64,000 bases of DNA. Origin: Paenibacillus durus (GTDB taxonomy: Bacteria > Bacillota > Bacilli > Paenibacillales > Paenibacillaceae). Location of the stretch: assembly GCF_000756615.1 (NCBI RefSeq), contig NZ_CP009288.1:4402001-4466000 (forward strand). The letters run 5' to 3'. The position numbers were made by a program, and so were the translations under genes. Below, one piece after another: positions 8,405 to 17,009 of the stretch; the stretch's first letter is position 1; every line of letters starts with the position of its first letter. Below the pieces are notes generated by a model. It was given only the letters and a program-made list of their open reading frames with translations, made no database searches and was not told the DNA's origin.

Positions 8405-9556
8405 TTACCGCATGCCTCCTTCAGCAATCTTCAATGCTTTAATAGCGCTAAGCAGCGCCTGTTCCAAAGCGGTGACATCGCTTGCGGTATGTTCATCCCC
8501 GAAGCTGATGCGAATGCCGCCAAGCGCCGTACTTTCATCCCTGCCGATCGCGAGCAGCACGCGGCTCGGTTCAGCCAGCCGCGACGAGCAGGCAGAGCGA
8601 GTGGATACCAACATGCCAAGCTGCTCAAGCTGGCGCGCCATAACCTCGCCTTTCATGCCGGGATAAGAAAAATGCACGATATGAGGAGCTCCCTTTTCGC
8701 TGCTATTCACAGTGAATTCGGGGATTTCCCGCAAAAATGCCAGCAGCCTGTTCCGGAGCGGCAGTATGCGGGAGACAAATTCTCCCCGCCGCTCAGCCGC
8801 CATCCGCACCGCTTTGGCTCCGGCAACGATCGCCGGGAGATTTTCCGTTCCGGCACGCATGCCGCCCTCATGGCTGCCGCCGCTTAGCAGCGGGAACAAT
8901 TGAACCCCTTCTTTAACATACAGCAGGCCGCTTCCGCGTGGACCGCGGATTTTATGCGGAGACAAGCTGTACAAGTCCGCTCCGAAATCCCGGGGACCTC
9001 CGGGGAGCTTGCCGAACCCCTGAACGCCGTCCACATGAAACAGGGTCCGGGGATTCGCCGACTTGACAGCATGGCTAATCTCCGCCAGCGGCTGCACCGA
9101 GCCGATTTCGTTATTGACGTGCATTACGCTTACAAGCACCGTATCGCGCCGTACTTCGCCGGCAACCTCTGAAGGGTTCACCGTTCCGTTTGCATCAGGC
9201 CGGATGAAAGTGACTTCCCAGCCCATTTTTTGCAGCTGCAGGCAGCTCTCATAGACGGAAGGATGCTCGATCCCCGTCGTTATGATATGGCGGCCTCTTC
9301 CCGTATACTGCAAAGCGGCGCCTTTAATGGCCAGGTTGTTGCTTTCCGTCGCCCCGGAGGTGAATCTGATCTCCCCGGGAAGAACGCCCAGCGCAGCGGC
9401 GCTTACTTCACGGGCGCGTTCAATCAGAGCGGCAGCCTCGGCCCCGGCGCAGTGCAGCGAAGAGGGATTCGCATAATGCAGCCTCATCAGCTGCTCCACC
9501 GTTCGCGCGACTTCATCATAGGGCGGCGCGGCGGCGGCATAATCCCAATAAATCAT
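8405..9556 (-). CDS. cysteine desulfurase (NifS/NifZ type)
   Basis: This PLP enzyme removes sulfur from cysteine as a persulfide. From the ATG at 9556 (MIYWDYAAAAPPYDEVA) it has 383 residues; an ATG three codons upstream sits only two bases from AAAGGAG and is less likely. Visible motifs are TSGATESNNLAIKG (cofactor phosphate), IEHPSVYES, HVDGVQGFGK, the Schiff-base lysine K202 in SLSPHKIRGPRG, and the catalytic Cys323 in STRSACSSRL. The gene is directly followed by thiI, so it most likely supplies sulfur for s4U and thiamine, as NifZ does in B. subtilis, rather than general Fe-S assembly. Confidence 0.93.
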   Translation of the reverse strand: MIYWDYAAAAPPYDEVARTVEQLMRLHYANPSSLHCAGAEAAALIERAREVSAAALGVLPGEIRFTSGATESNNLAIKGAALQYTGRGRHIITTGIEHPSVYESCLQLQKMGWEVTFIRPDANGTVNPSEVAGEVRRDTVLVSVMHVNNEIGSVQPLAEISHAVKSANPRTLFHVDGVQGFGKLPGGPRDFGADLYSLSPHKIRGPRGSGLLYVKEGVQLFPLLSGGSHEGGMRAGTENLPAIVAGAKAVRMAAERRGEFVSRILPLRNRLLAFLREIPEFTVNSSEKGAPHIVHFSYPGMKGEVMARQLEQLGMLVSTRSACSSRLAEPSRVLLAIGRDESTALGGIRISFGDEHTASDVTALEQALLSAIKALKIAEGGMR

Positions 9557-9588
9557 ATATGGCATAACTCCTTTGCTGTCAATAAAGT

Positions 9589-9662
9589 GAAAGGATCAAA
9601 CGATGACCCGGCGGCCGGAGCACGGCGCGAACGGTTTGTCCCGTTTGACCCTTTCTATTATA
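9589..9662 (-). promoter_or_regulatory. -10 box and 5' leader hairpin of the desulfurase-thiI operon
   Basis: A TATAAT lies at 9657-9662 on the minus strand, next to the stop codon of the lytic transglycosylase gene. Directly after it GAAAGGGTCAAACG and CGTTTGATCCTTTC (9589-9655) can pair as a 14-bp stem closing a G+C-rich loop of about 39 bases. No good -35 box is seen. It could be a leader structure or a terminator lacking a T-run. Confidence 0.4.
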
Positions 9663-9665
9663 CCG

Positions 9666-10382
9666 CTATACCGCATATTTGGCGCGGGCGCGTTCAATTT
9701 TGGCAATATAGGCCTGCGTCTCTTCTGGAAGCTTGTCCAATTGCCTCATCAGTTCTTCGTCCGTACTAACTCCGAGTTTGATTACGCGGGCCGGACCCGC
9801 GTTATAGGCGGCAAGCGCCATTTTCTCCTGCCCGTTAAACCGATTTAGCTGATACGACAAGTAGCGGACGCCTCCGTCGATGCTCTGTGCCGGATCGAAT
9901 GGATCGGATACCCCGAGCCCCTGGGCGGTGCCATCCATGAGTTGCATCAGTCCCTTGGCTCCTGCTGAGGAAACAACATTCGGATTGAAAGAGGATTCCG
10001 TATCAATGACCGCTTTAATCAGATCGGCAGGCACCCCGTACTTGGCCGACGCTGCCTGAATAAGATCTTCATAGCCGGTCGATTTTGCAGCTGCATCCGC
10101 AGCTCCGTTAATCGGCATATCCGCTTCCGCTATTTCCCCGGAAATAGCGCCTGCCCCCACGGCTCCGACTTTCTTCCACAGCAGCCCGTCTTCGGACGCA
10201 GCAGTTCGGGCCTGCACCTCACCGGAAGATGACGATTGCTCTGCAAGAACCGCCTCAAAACGGGATGCTTCCGATGCTGTGTTTTCATTATTTTTTGCCG
10301 AAACGCCTCCATCAGCTGAACTTCTCAGGTTAATCCATTTCAATTGGCCAGTCTGGCTGGCGACGGCGGGATTAATATTCAT
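9666..10382 (-). CDS. lytic transglycosylase (SLT domain)
   Basis: The protein has 238 residues. The first ~120 are polar and low in complexity, with no clear signal peptide. The C-terminal SLT domain has [20 protein letters not shown] with the catalytic Glu, [15 protein letters not shown], the substrate-cleft motif [16 protein letters not shown], and ends [17 protein letters not shown]. It cleaves the glycan strand of peptidoglycan to give 1,6-anhydroMurNAc ends. The lack of a recognisable export signal is shared by some firmicute relatives. It could act during growth, division or spore-wall change; nothing in the context decides this. Confidence 0.88.
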   Translation of the reverse strand: MNINPAVASQTGQLKWINLRSSADGGVSAKNNENTASEASRFEAVLAEQSSSSGEVQARTAASEDGLLWKKVGAVGAGAISGEIAEADMPINGAADAAAKSTGYEDLIQAASAKYGVPADLIKAVIDTESSFNPNVVSSAGAKGLMQLMDGTAQGLGVSDPFDPAQSIDGGVRYLSYQLNRFNGQEKMALAAYNAGPARVIKLGVSTDEELMRQLDKLPEETQAYIAKIERARAKYAV

Positions 10383-10487
10383 GCTGCCGCATTCCCTCTT
10401 CCCTTAATCTAGTACTTTAATAATTATATCGGCTATTGGATGGAATTTGTTAAATATACGTTTATTTTATGCTTTTGCGGGTTTTAA

Positions 10488-10526
10488 AAAAGACTTTCAG
10501 CCCTTTTCCAAGGTCCGAAAGCCTTC
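10488..10526 (-). terminator. intrinsic terminator after the DUF4190-like gene
   Basis: On the minus strand GGCTTTCGG pairs with CTGAAAGTC around a short loop and is followed by TTTTTTAAAA, just after the stop at 10552. Confidence 0.65.
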
Positions 10527-10551
10527 TTTGCCAACTGTTCCCTGTTACATC

Positions 10552-10947
10552 CTAACGAGCGAAAGGAATCATAACGAAATAACTTAGCGTCGCGACAATA
10601 CCAAGACCGATCGCCCAGCCTCCGGCTGTTTTGCGGCCCTTATTATAAGCATAATAGCCTAATACTGCCGCCGACGGTCCCAAAATAATTGGCCAAATGA
10701 ACAGAGAAGCAATACCTAAGACAAGTCCGGCATAACCGGCCGTCTTATCCGCCTCCCCTTCCCTGTCCCTACCCCGCTCCTCCGAATCCTCTGGAGAGTT
10801 AGAACGAACCGGAAACGGACTGATCTCGGATGCATATTCCTCACGATGCTCGGGCGCTTTCCGTGGGTAGTCGACTCTGCGCGGACGCAGCTTGATTTTT
10901 TTGCGTTTGGAGCCGTTCGATCCTGAACCCTTGTGTCCACTGTCCAT
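10552..10947 (-). CDS. small membrane protein, DUF4190-like
   Basis: This 131-residue protein has a long charged N-terminal half (GSKRKKIKLRPRRV, then an acidic and arginine-rich stretch) and two hydrophobic helices: YAGLVLGIASLFIWPIILGP, and a second one with GGWAIGLGIVATLSYFVMI. The GxxLGIxSLF start of the first helix resembles the DUF4190 pattern. The function is unknown. It starts 11 bases after the DUF1540 gene stop and has AGGAGGG upstream, so the two are probably cotranscribed. Confidence 0.65.
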   Translation of the reverse strand: MDSGHKGSGSNGSKRKKIKLRPRRVDYPRKAPEHREEYASEISPFPVRSNSPEDSEERGRDREGEADKTAGYAGLVLGIASLFIWPIILGPSAAVLGYYAYNKGRKTAGGWAIGLGIVATLSYFVMIPFAR

Positions 10948-10958
10948 AGGGAACCCTC

Positions 10959-11183
10959 CTACGCTTTCGGCTTAAAGGTAAGACAACAGGTTGCAGAGGA
11001 ATTTGCCGCAACATCATGATGATTCGCGTAGGTCATTTCTTCGGCGAATTCTTCTTTCATCCGGCTTCCCGAGTGTTTGTCGATTTCAATAATGATTTCC
11101 TCGGCGCGGCAGATGTTGCTTTCACCCCAATAATGACAGTTGCTGACACTGCAGTTGACCATGGTTTTCGCGGCATTTGCCAT
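10959..11183 (-). CDS. DUF1540-domain cysteine-rich protein
   Basis: This 74-residue protein has the DUF1540 pattern: NCSVSNCHYWGESNICRAE at residues 10-28, and a distal pair in SSATCCLTFKPKA, giving five cysteines and a histidine that could bind a metal. Small DUF1540 proteins are common in spore-forming firmicutes, and the role is unknown. A perfect GAGGTGAT ribosome site lies before the ATG. Confidence 0.8.
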   Translation of the reverse strand: MANAAKTMVNCSVSNCHYWGESNICRAEEIIIEIDKHSGSRMKEEFAEEMTYANHHDVAANSSATCCLTFKPKA

Positions 11184-11327
11184 TGGATATCACCTCGGAT
11201 TCATTATGTCCTTCCGGCAGTGCTATTATGCAGTACGGGAATTTCCGAATGAAGTAAACCGAAACAGCATGGAGCTCAAGGATACAGCATGACAAACCTC
11301 TATTGGGAATAATGCACCTAGAAAAAT

Positions 11328-11355
11328 AGGCCAACCAGAAGTTTCTGGCTGACCT
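11328..11355 (-). terminator. second of two tandem terminators after the YpuI-like gene
   Basis: A 13-bp stem (AGGTCAGCCAGAA with TTCTGGTTGGCCT on the minus strand, wobbles included) is followed by ATTTTTCT. Confidence 0.6.
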
Positions 11356-11363
11356 AATAATAC

Positions 11364-11398
11364 GAAAAAGCCCCCCGCACGTTCATCCGGGAGACTTT
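11364..11398 (-). terminator. first terminator after the YpuI-like gene
   Basis: On the minus strand TCTCCCG pairs with CGGGGGG and is followed by CTTTTTCG, seven bases after the stop codon at 11405. Confidence 0.7.
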
Positions 11399-11404
11399 GG
11401 AAGA

Positions 11405-11899
11405 TTACAATTGATTTTGCATACGGCGCTCAGTCAAATAATCGTTCTCGTAATAGGTTAGATCATCGCGCAGTTCCTCATATACCTTGGTAATGTCCAG
11501 AATGATATCGCGGACAGGACGAACAGGCTTTTTGCGGAAGCGGATGGCATCCTGCCCCGTGTAGGCGTAACGGCCATCTTCCGAGTAGCTTTCATTTTTC
11601 GGATAAAAAAAGTTGTTGACGCCAAAGTGGTAAACATTATAAAGCGACTTTTGCGCAAACTCTTCATTAAATGTGGCACGGCGGAGCGCAATTCCCAGCT
11701 TCTCGTACGACATCTCGGAGAATACCAGCAAGTGACGGAGGTCAGACAGAAAACCTTGATAAAAATGCGTCGCTTCTTCGTCCTGTTCGGGCGCAAGCTG
11801 CGGCAGCGCATAGTGATTCAGGAATGCCTCCATTTTCTCAATGGCATATTTAAGCTTTTCTCTCGTCGTTTCGCACAAATTCTGAATATTGGCTGACAT
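11405..11899 (-). CDS. YpuI-like conserved protein (DUF3907)
   Basis: This 164-residue, mostly helical soluble protein starts MSANIQNLCETTREKLKYAI and ends with the conserved-looking block YEELRDDLTYYENDYLTERR. The sequence, rich in aromatic residues with VYHFGVNNFFYPKNESYSED, resembles the YpuI/DUF3907 family of Bacillales, whose function is unknown. The match is from memory of the family and is moderately sure. GGGGGAG precedes the ATG. Two terminators in tandem follow, suggesting a monocistronic, well-insulated unit. Confidence 0.65.
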   Translation of the reverse strand: MSANIQNLCETTREKLKYAIEKMEAFLNHYALPQLAPEQDEEATHFYQGFLSDLRHLLVFSEMSYEKLGIALRRATFNEEFAQKSLYNVYHFGVNNFFYPKNESYSEDGRYAYTGQDAIRFRKKPVRPVRDIILDITKVYEELRDDLTYYENDYLTERRMQNQL

Positions 11900-12093
11900 G
11901 GCGGTTGCTCCCCCTTATTGACTTCGGCTTTAAATTTAACTTGCCTGTTGTTACATAATTCCTTGCATTTCAATCGTTTTCATGTCTATCCTAACACAAA
12001 AATAGGTTCGGCGGTATCCCTTTTCCACATGTATAAATCAGGCTGTGCCCTCCCATTCTAACCTTATTACAATGTCAGGGAGGAGCGGGAAAT

Positions 12094-13980
12094 ATGTCTC
12101 GTAAAAATATTGCCATCGCCGGTCTGCTCACCGCGGTCTGCGCTTCCGTGCTGGTGTTTATCATAGCTACGCATCCTGGAACGGGGAACACCGGGCGGCA
12201 GCCGGGATATGTGCGTCCAACTGAGGAGCAGTCTCTGAAAAAAACGGCGCTAGTCCAGGATGTTACCGCCACGGAGCGGCTGAACCGCGTTGATGCGGGC
12301 CGGGATTTGCGCGCTATGCTTACGGCAACCGCAGGCAAACCGCTGCGTGATGTTGCATTGTATGCGGAACATCTAGAGCATAGCCACGGGCATATTGCCA
12401 TGCTTATGTGGATCGACTTCTCTTCAGAGCAGATTAGGACATTCAAATCCATTCCGCCGGATGGCACACATGAGCAGCATCAGCGTCTTCGTCAGTATCT
12501 GAATGCCGCCAAATCGGCTGTTAAAAAGCATCAATCCTACGAATCGCCTTCATTTGCCGTTGGAACCCGGAAGTACTTTATTATGGGTCAGCGGAGCCGG
12601 GATGGACAAGTCGGCGTTCTCGCGCTGATCGACCAGACCGTGCTGAGCCGGGTTGCCGAGCATCAACGAAAAAATCTGCGCCTCATTCCCTATCCAAAGG
12701 AAGGGAAATTCCGCGTCGAGTCCGTTCATGCCGACACGCTGCGGGACATCAGCGTCAAGACCGGGCATGACAACGAGAACGCGAGCCACTATTACGAGAA
12801 CGAAATCGTCGTCCGTTTCAGGGAAGGCCATCCCAAGCAAGGCCAGCTTAGCACGATAGCTACCGACATTCGCTGCGGAGCCCCCCGCAAGCTGGGTTAT
12901 GCTTACATCTTCCGTTCTTCCAATATGCGTTATACTCAGCTCAAGACCTACTTCGCCTCTAAATGGCATCCGCTGTACACCGAGCCTCACTTTGTGTACT
13001 TAACCAATGATTCCGCAGATGAAAATGAAGCAGCGGTTATTACTCCGAATGATCTGCTGTTCCCCGACTATCAATGGAATCTGCCGGCGATCGAGACCGG
13101 CCGGGGGTGGAATCTGTCCAAGGGCAGCAACAAGGTCACCGTCGCCGTTGTCGACACTGGCGTTCAGGCCGATCATCCCGATCTTCGCGGGCAGTTGCTC
13201 TCCGGCTACAACGCCATTACCAGCGGAGCCAAGCCGGACGATGACGTAGGGCACGGAACCCATGTCTGCGGCATAATCGGAGCCCTGGTGAATAATTCCG
13301 AGGGAGTGGCGGGCATCAGTTGGTATAACAAAATCATGCCTGTAAAAGTGCTGGACCGCTCCGGAGCCGGCACCACCTATTCGGTTGCCGAAGGCGTCAT
13401 CTGGGCGGTGGACCACGGGGCCAAAGTCATCAATCTCAGCCTCGGCAATTACGCCGACTCGCAGTTCCTGCATGATGCCATTAAATACGCCTATGACAAA
13501 GACGTCGTGCTGGTATCCGCCGCCGGAAACGACAACACGGAACGCCCGGGCTATCCCGCCGCCTACCCCGAGGTGCTGGCTGTCGCGGCGACGAACGCTT
13601 CGGGCGAAAAAGCGTCCTTCTCCAACTACGGCGATTATGTCGATGTCGCAGCGCCCGGCGAAAGTATCGCCAGTACGTACCCGGGCAGCCAGTACGCCGC
13701 ACTGTCGGGAACTTCCATGGCCAGCCCTCATGCCGCCGCCCTCGCCGGTCTGGTACGCTCGCTGAATCCGGATCTGACGAACAAAGAGGTCATGGATCTC
13801 ATGACCAAGAGTACTGTCGATCTCGGCAGCCCGGGCCATGATAAATATTTCGGCTGGGGCCAGGTGGACATCTACAAAACGCTGCAGGCGGCTTCCGGCG
13901 GCGAGGTTCCGCTTGAGCTGTGGCCGCAGCATGTCAGGGAGAAGATTAATCTGCTGGAACGCAGACTGAAGACCAAATAA
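12094..13980 (+). CDS. membrane-anchored S8 serine protease (subtilase) with long N-terminal region
   Basis: The protein has 628 residues. An uncleaved signal/anchor helix (IAIAGLLTAVCASVLVFIIA, residues 6-25) is followed by ~300 residues without a family I recognise. These include a YhcN/YlaJ-like piece (RDGQVGVLALIDQTVL) and a propeptide-like section (NEIVVRFREGHPKQ). The catalytic domain begins near 330, with Asp354 in VVDTGVQADHPDL, His387 in GHGTHVCG and Ser541 in GTSMASPHAAALAG, plus the oxyanion Asn in SAAGNDN. It is probably an exported protease active at the outer membrane face or in sporulation. AGGGAGGAG lies upstream of the ATG. It converges with the MocR gene, leaving only 16 bases between stops. 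Confidence 0.92.
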   Translation: MSRKNIAIAGLLTAVCASVLVFIIATHPGTGNTGRQPGYVRPTEEQSLKKTALVQDVTATERLNRVDAGRDLRAMLTATAGKPLRDVALYAEHLEHSHGHIAMLMWIDFSSEQIRTFKSIPPDGTHEQHQRLRQYLNAAKSAVKKHQSYESPSFAVGTRKYFIMGQRSRDGQVGVLALIDQTVLSRVAEHQRKNLRLIPYPKEGKFRVESVHADTLRDISVKTGHDNENASHYYENEIVVRFREGHPKQGQLSTIATDIRCGAPRKLGYAYIFRSSNMRYTQLKTYFASKWHPLYTEPHFVYLTNDSADENEAAVITPNDLLFPDYQWNLPAIETGRGWNLSKGSNKVTVAVVDTGVQADHPDLRGQLLSGYNAITSGAKPDDDVGHGTHVCGIIGALVNNSEGVAGISWYNKIMPVKVLDRSGAGTTYSVAEGVIWAVDHGAKVINLSLGNYADSQFLHDAIKYAYDKDVVLVSAAGNDNTERPGYPAAYPEVLAVAATNASGEKASFSNYGDYVDVAAPGESIASTYPGSQYAALSGTSMASPHAAALAGLVRSLNPDLTNKEVMDLMTKSTVDLGSPGHDKYFGWGQVDIYKTLQAASGGEVPLELWPQHVREKINLLERRLKTK

Positions 13981-13996
13981 GACGCCGATCAAATGA

Positions 13997-15586
13997 TTAC
14001 ATTATTCTGCTATTCATGGCTTCCTTGAGCAGCGGCATCAGGAGCAGCAGACCGCGCTCCATTTGCGCCTCCTCCATTTGGGCATAGCAGAGCCGGATAT
14101 GGCTGGACGGAGGCTCGCCGGCATAACATACATGCCCCGCCAAAAAAGAAATGCCCTGCCGCGACGCCCTTCTGTACAGCTCTCCGATGTTGACGGAAGC
14201 AGGAAGCTCCAGCCACAGATTAAGTCCGCCCCCGGGGAGTCTCCACTTGACTCCATCCGGAGCATAGCGTTTCAGCAGCCTGGCCGCTCTTTCCATGCGG
14301 GAACGAAGTGCGGCCCGCAATTCCTTTGTGTAGGCGTCATATTTGCCTGCGATGAACGGGAGCACCGCTAGCTGGTTTAGCAGCGGGCTGCCCAGATCGC
14401 TGGCCGCCTTGGCGGCGATCAGCCGTTCCAGGATATCCCCTTCAGCGGCAACGCAGGCAATCCGGCAGCCCGGAGCCAGCACTTTGCTGAAGCTTTTCAT
14501 ATAGATGACATGCCCGTCCTTATCCATGCTCTTGATGGAAGCAGGAGGGGGAGAATAAAAATATAGATCGGAAAAAGGATCATCCTCCACGATGAGACAG
14601 CGGTAGCTTCGGGCAAGCTCGAGAAGCCGCTGTCTTCTTTCCATGCTCATCGTAATCCCGCTCGGATTCTGAAACGTAGGCACGGTATAAATCAGCTTGG
14701 GCGGACGCCGGTCGCATAGCTTCGTCAGCAGGTCGATGCGCATGCCGTCTTGATCCATGGGAACAGATATCATCTCCGCTCCTCTTCCCGCAAAAACGTC
14801 AATAGCTCCCGTATAGCTGGGCGCTTCCAGATACACCGCATCACCGGGCCCGACAAAGGTACGCGCCACCAGATCGATTCCCTGCTGCGTCCCGCTTGTG
14901 ATCATCAGATTGTCAGCGGAGAGGGGGATGCCGCGTGCCCGCAGATGTGCTGTCATCACTTCCCGCAGCCCCAGATCTCCCTGAAAATTACCGTAGACCG
15001 ACATCAGCTCCGGCCGTTTCGCTACCAGCCTCGTCATCGCCTCGCCGATCTCTTTCAAGGGAAGCATTCCGGAATGAATAGCTGCCAAATGGAAGGAATA
15101 TTCCTCCTCTGAGTAGTCAAAATTTCTCCACAGTTGCGCTCTGGGCAAATAATCCCCATAGTCCTCCTGCCAGGCGAATTTTCTTCGCGATCCGGCCTCC
15201 TTATGTAATCCGTTCCGGCCTGGACTCCGGCTTCCGCCGCCTGTATCGTCCCAATGATTCTCATTCTTATTACCGTCCTTGGAGCTCTGTTCTCCGGGCC
15301 GTCCAGCGCTTCTTTCGAGGTAATCCCCGGCTCCCTGTTTCCCGTCTTTCAGCGGGGCGACAAAGCAGCCGAGGCCTTGGCGGCGCACAATCCGCCCGCG
15401 TCTTTCGAGGTCGGCGTATGCCTTGCTGACGGTCACCTGGCTGACGCCGAGCGAGACGGCGAGCTTCCTTACAGAAGGCAGCTTCGTCCCTTTCTGCAGC
15501 AGTCCGGAGGATATGCGCTGCCCTAGCGCTTCGCTAATCTGCAGCGGAAGCGGTTTGCCGCCGGCGCGGCTCAATTCGATACGCAT
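13997..15586 (-). CDS. MocR-family regulator (GntR winged helix plus PLP aminotransferase fold)
   Basis: This 529-residue protein joins a GntR-type winged helix (LPSVRKLAVSLGVSQVTVSKAYADLERRGRI, here residues 35-66) to a fold-type-I aminotransferase domain of ~380 residues, with NFQGDLGLREVMTAHL, TSGTQQGIDLVAR, FQNPSGITMS and the PLP lysine K368 in MKSFSKVLAPG. The linker of about 60 residues is unusually long, Gly/Lys/Asn-rich and low in complexity. MocR proteins sense PLP or amino compounds and activate or repress a divergent gene, which here is an aminotransferase. GGAGGTGA precedes the ATG. Confidence 0.92.
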   Translation of the reverse strand: MRIELSRAGGKPLPLQISEALGQRISSGLLQKGTKLPSVRKLAVSLGVSQVTVSKAYADLERRGRIVRRQGLGCFVAPLKDGKQGAGDYLERSAGRPGEQSSKDGNKNENHWDDTGGGSRSPGRNGLHKEAGSRRKFAWQEDYGDYLPRAQLWRNFDYSEEEYSFHLAAIHSGMLPLKEIGEAMTRLVAKRPELMSVYGNFQGDLGLREVMTAHLRARGIPLSADNLMITSGTQQGIDLVARTFVGPGDAVYLEAPSYTGAIDVFAGRGAEMISVPMDQDGMRIDLLTKLCDRRPPKLIYTVPTFQNPSGITMSMERRQRLLELARSYRCLIVEDDPFSDLYFYSPPPASIKSMDKDGHVIYMKSFSKVLAPGCRIACVAAEGDILERLIAAKAASDLGSPLLNQLAVLPFIAGKYDAYTKELRAALRSRMERAARLLKRYAPDGVKWRLPGGGLNLWLELPASVNIGELYRRASRQGISFLAGHVCYAGEPPSSHIRLCYAQMEEAQMERGLLLLMPLLKEAMNSRIM

Positions 15587-15602
15587 GCCTTAGGTCACCT
15601 CC

Positions 15603-15631
15603 ACTGTTATATTTGAAGCTTTACTGTTATA
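15603..15631. promoter_or_regulatory. direct-repeat operator between MocR and aminotransferase genes
   Basis: ACTGTTATA occurs at 15603-15611 and again at 15623-15631, exactly 20 bp apart (about two helical turns). A weak -35 (TTACTG, 15621-15626) and a -10 (TATGAT, 15644-15649) 17 bp apart face the aminotransferase gene. Direct repeats overlapping a weak -35 are typical of MocR-activated promoters. Confidence 0.55.
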
Positions 15632-15682
15632 CTCCTCTGCCGCTATGATACCATCAAATCAGAGGGTAAGGAGCATAAGTGC

Positions 15683-16912
15683 ATGAATATTGTTTATTCC
15701 ACCATGGCGCGTCATCTGGGCTCATCGGCCGTGCGCGATATTCTGAAGCTGACTCAAGGAGGCAATATCATCTCTTTGGCGGGCGGACTGCCGGCGGAAG
15801 ACCTATTTCCCTTGGAAGCGGTTCGTGAAGCTTACCACCGGGCGCTCTCCGGCAACGCTTCCGTACTGCAATACGGCATAACCGAAGGCTATACTCCACT
15901 CCGCGAAAAAGTTGCCGCAAGGCTGTCCCGGCAGGGAATCGCGGTATCTCCGGCGGAAGTGGTGCTGACGACCGGCTCACAGCAGTCAATCGATTTGCTC
16001 TGCCGGGTGCTGCTTGATCCCGGCGACACGATGCTCGTCGAATCACCGACCTATCTGGCCGCTCTTCAGGTGCTTGGATCTTACCGCGCTAACATCGTCC
16101 CGGTTGCCAGCGATACGGACGGCATGCTGCCGGGCGATCTGGAGCACAAGCTCCGGCTCCATAAGCCTAAGCTGCTGTATGCCGTTCCGACCTTCGGCAA
16201 CCCGACGGGAGCGACCTGGAGCGAAGAACGCAGACACAGCGTCGTAGAGCTGTGCCGCCGCAGCGGTACGCTTATTCTGGAGGATAATCCTTACGGAGAA
16301 ATCGCGTTTGCCGGGGGAGACAAGGCAGGACTCCCGTCGCTCGCGGCCATCGACGGCGGTATGGGAGGCGGCACTGTCGTCTACACCGGCACCTTCTCCA
16401 AAATCGTCGCCCCCGCCCTGCGCACAGGCTGGATCGCGGGCAGCAAGGAGCTTGTCTCCACAGTCGCAAGAGCCAAACAGGCGGCCGATCTGCATTCCAG
16501 CGCCGTCGACCAGCGCGCCCTGGATGAGCTGCTGTCGGGCTTTGACCTTGAAGGGCATATTTCCGCCATTTCCCGCGAGTATGCGGCGCGGATGAAGGCC
16601 CTCTCGTCCGAGCTGCGGTCCAGGAATTGGGCGGGAGCCCATTGGGAGGAGCCGCAAGGCGGCATGTTCCTATGGCTGACGCTGGACAAGTCCATCAATA
16701 CTGCGGAACTGCTGCCGCTGGCCGTCGCCCGCGGCGTCGCCTTCGTCCCGGGTGAAGTATTCTACCCAGGGGAGCCGGACCGCAGCACAATGCGGCTGAA
16801 CTTCACCCACACGCCGCCGCAGCTGCTGCCGCTGGCCGTGAAGCGGCTGGAAGAAGCATTGGAAGAATGGAGCGGCCAAGGGCTGGAATCCTTGCATCCG
16901 GGGAGCCACTAA
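15683..16912 (+). CDS. PLP-dependent aminotransferase (2-aminoadipate/aromatic type)
   Basis: This 409-residue fold-type-I aminotransferase of the LysN/ARO8-like group contains ISLAGGLPAEDLFP near the start, LQYGITEGYTPLREKVA, TTGSQQSIDLLCRVL, PTFGNPTGATWS, EDNPYGEI and the Schiff-base lysine K240 in GTFSKIVAPALRTGW. The C-terminus has the arginine motif STMRLNFTHT for the substrate carboxylate. The substrate cannot be fixed from sequence; the divergent MocR regulator suggests PLP- or amino-acid-responsive control. AAGGAG is nine bases before the ATG. A hairpin shared with rnpB follows the stop codon. Confidence 0.9.
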   Translation: MNIVYSTMARHLGSSAVRDILKLTQGGNIISLAGGLPAEDLFPLEAVREAYHRALSGNASVLQYGITEGYTPLREKVAARLSRQGIAVSPAEVVLTTGSQQSIDLLCRVLLDPGDTMLVESPTYLAALQVLGSYRANIVPVASDTDGMLPGDLEHKLRLHKPKLLYAVPTFGNPTGATWSEERRHSVVELCRRSGTLILEDNPYGEIAFAGGDKAGLPSLAAIDGGMGGGTVVYTGTFSKIVAPALRTGWIAGSKELVSTVARAKQAADLHSSAVDQRALDELLSGFDLEGHISAISREYAARMKALSSELRSRNWAGAHWEEPQGGMFLWLTLDKSINTAELLPLAVARGVAFVPGEVFYPGEPDRSTMRLNFTHTPPQLLPLAVKRLEEALEEWSGQGLESLHPGSH

Positions 16913-16934
16913 TAAAAAATTTATACCTGTATTC

Positions 16935-16977
16935 AAAAAGCGGCGGCGCTTCCGGGTTCCCGGTTGCGCCGCCGCTT
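16935..16977. terminator. strong terminator between aminotransferase and rnpB
   Basis: AAGCGGCGGCGC and its complement form a 12-bp G+C stem with a self-complementary CCGGGTTCCCGG-like loop. The minus side ends GCTTTTTG (terminates rnpB) and the plus side GCTTATAATTT (weaker, for the aminotransferase). Confidence 0.8.
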
Positions 16978-17009
16978 ATAATTTGTCCAAATATAAAGTG
17001 TTGCCAGTT

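Noticed and set aside
13000..13992. 330-codon minus-strand frame opposite the subtilase
   Set aside because: The catalytic triad and domain order are all in the plus-strand gene; the opposite frame is a shadow.
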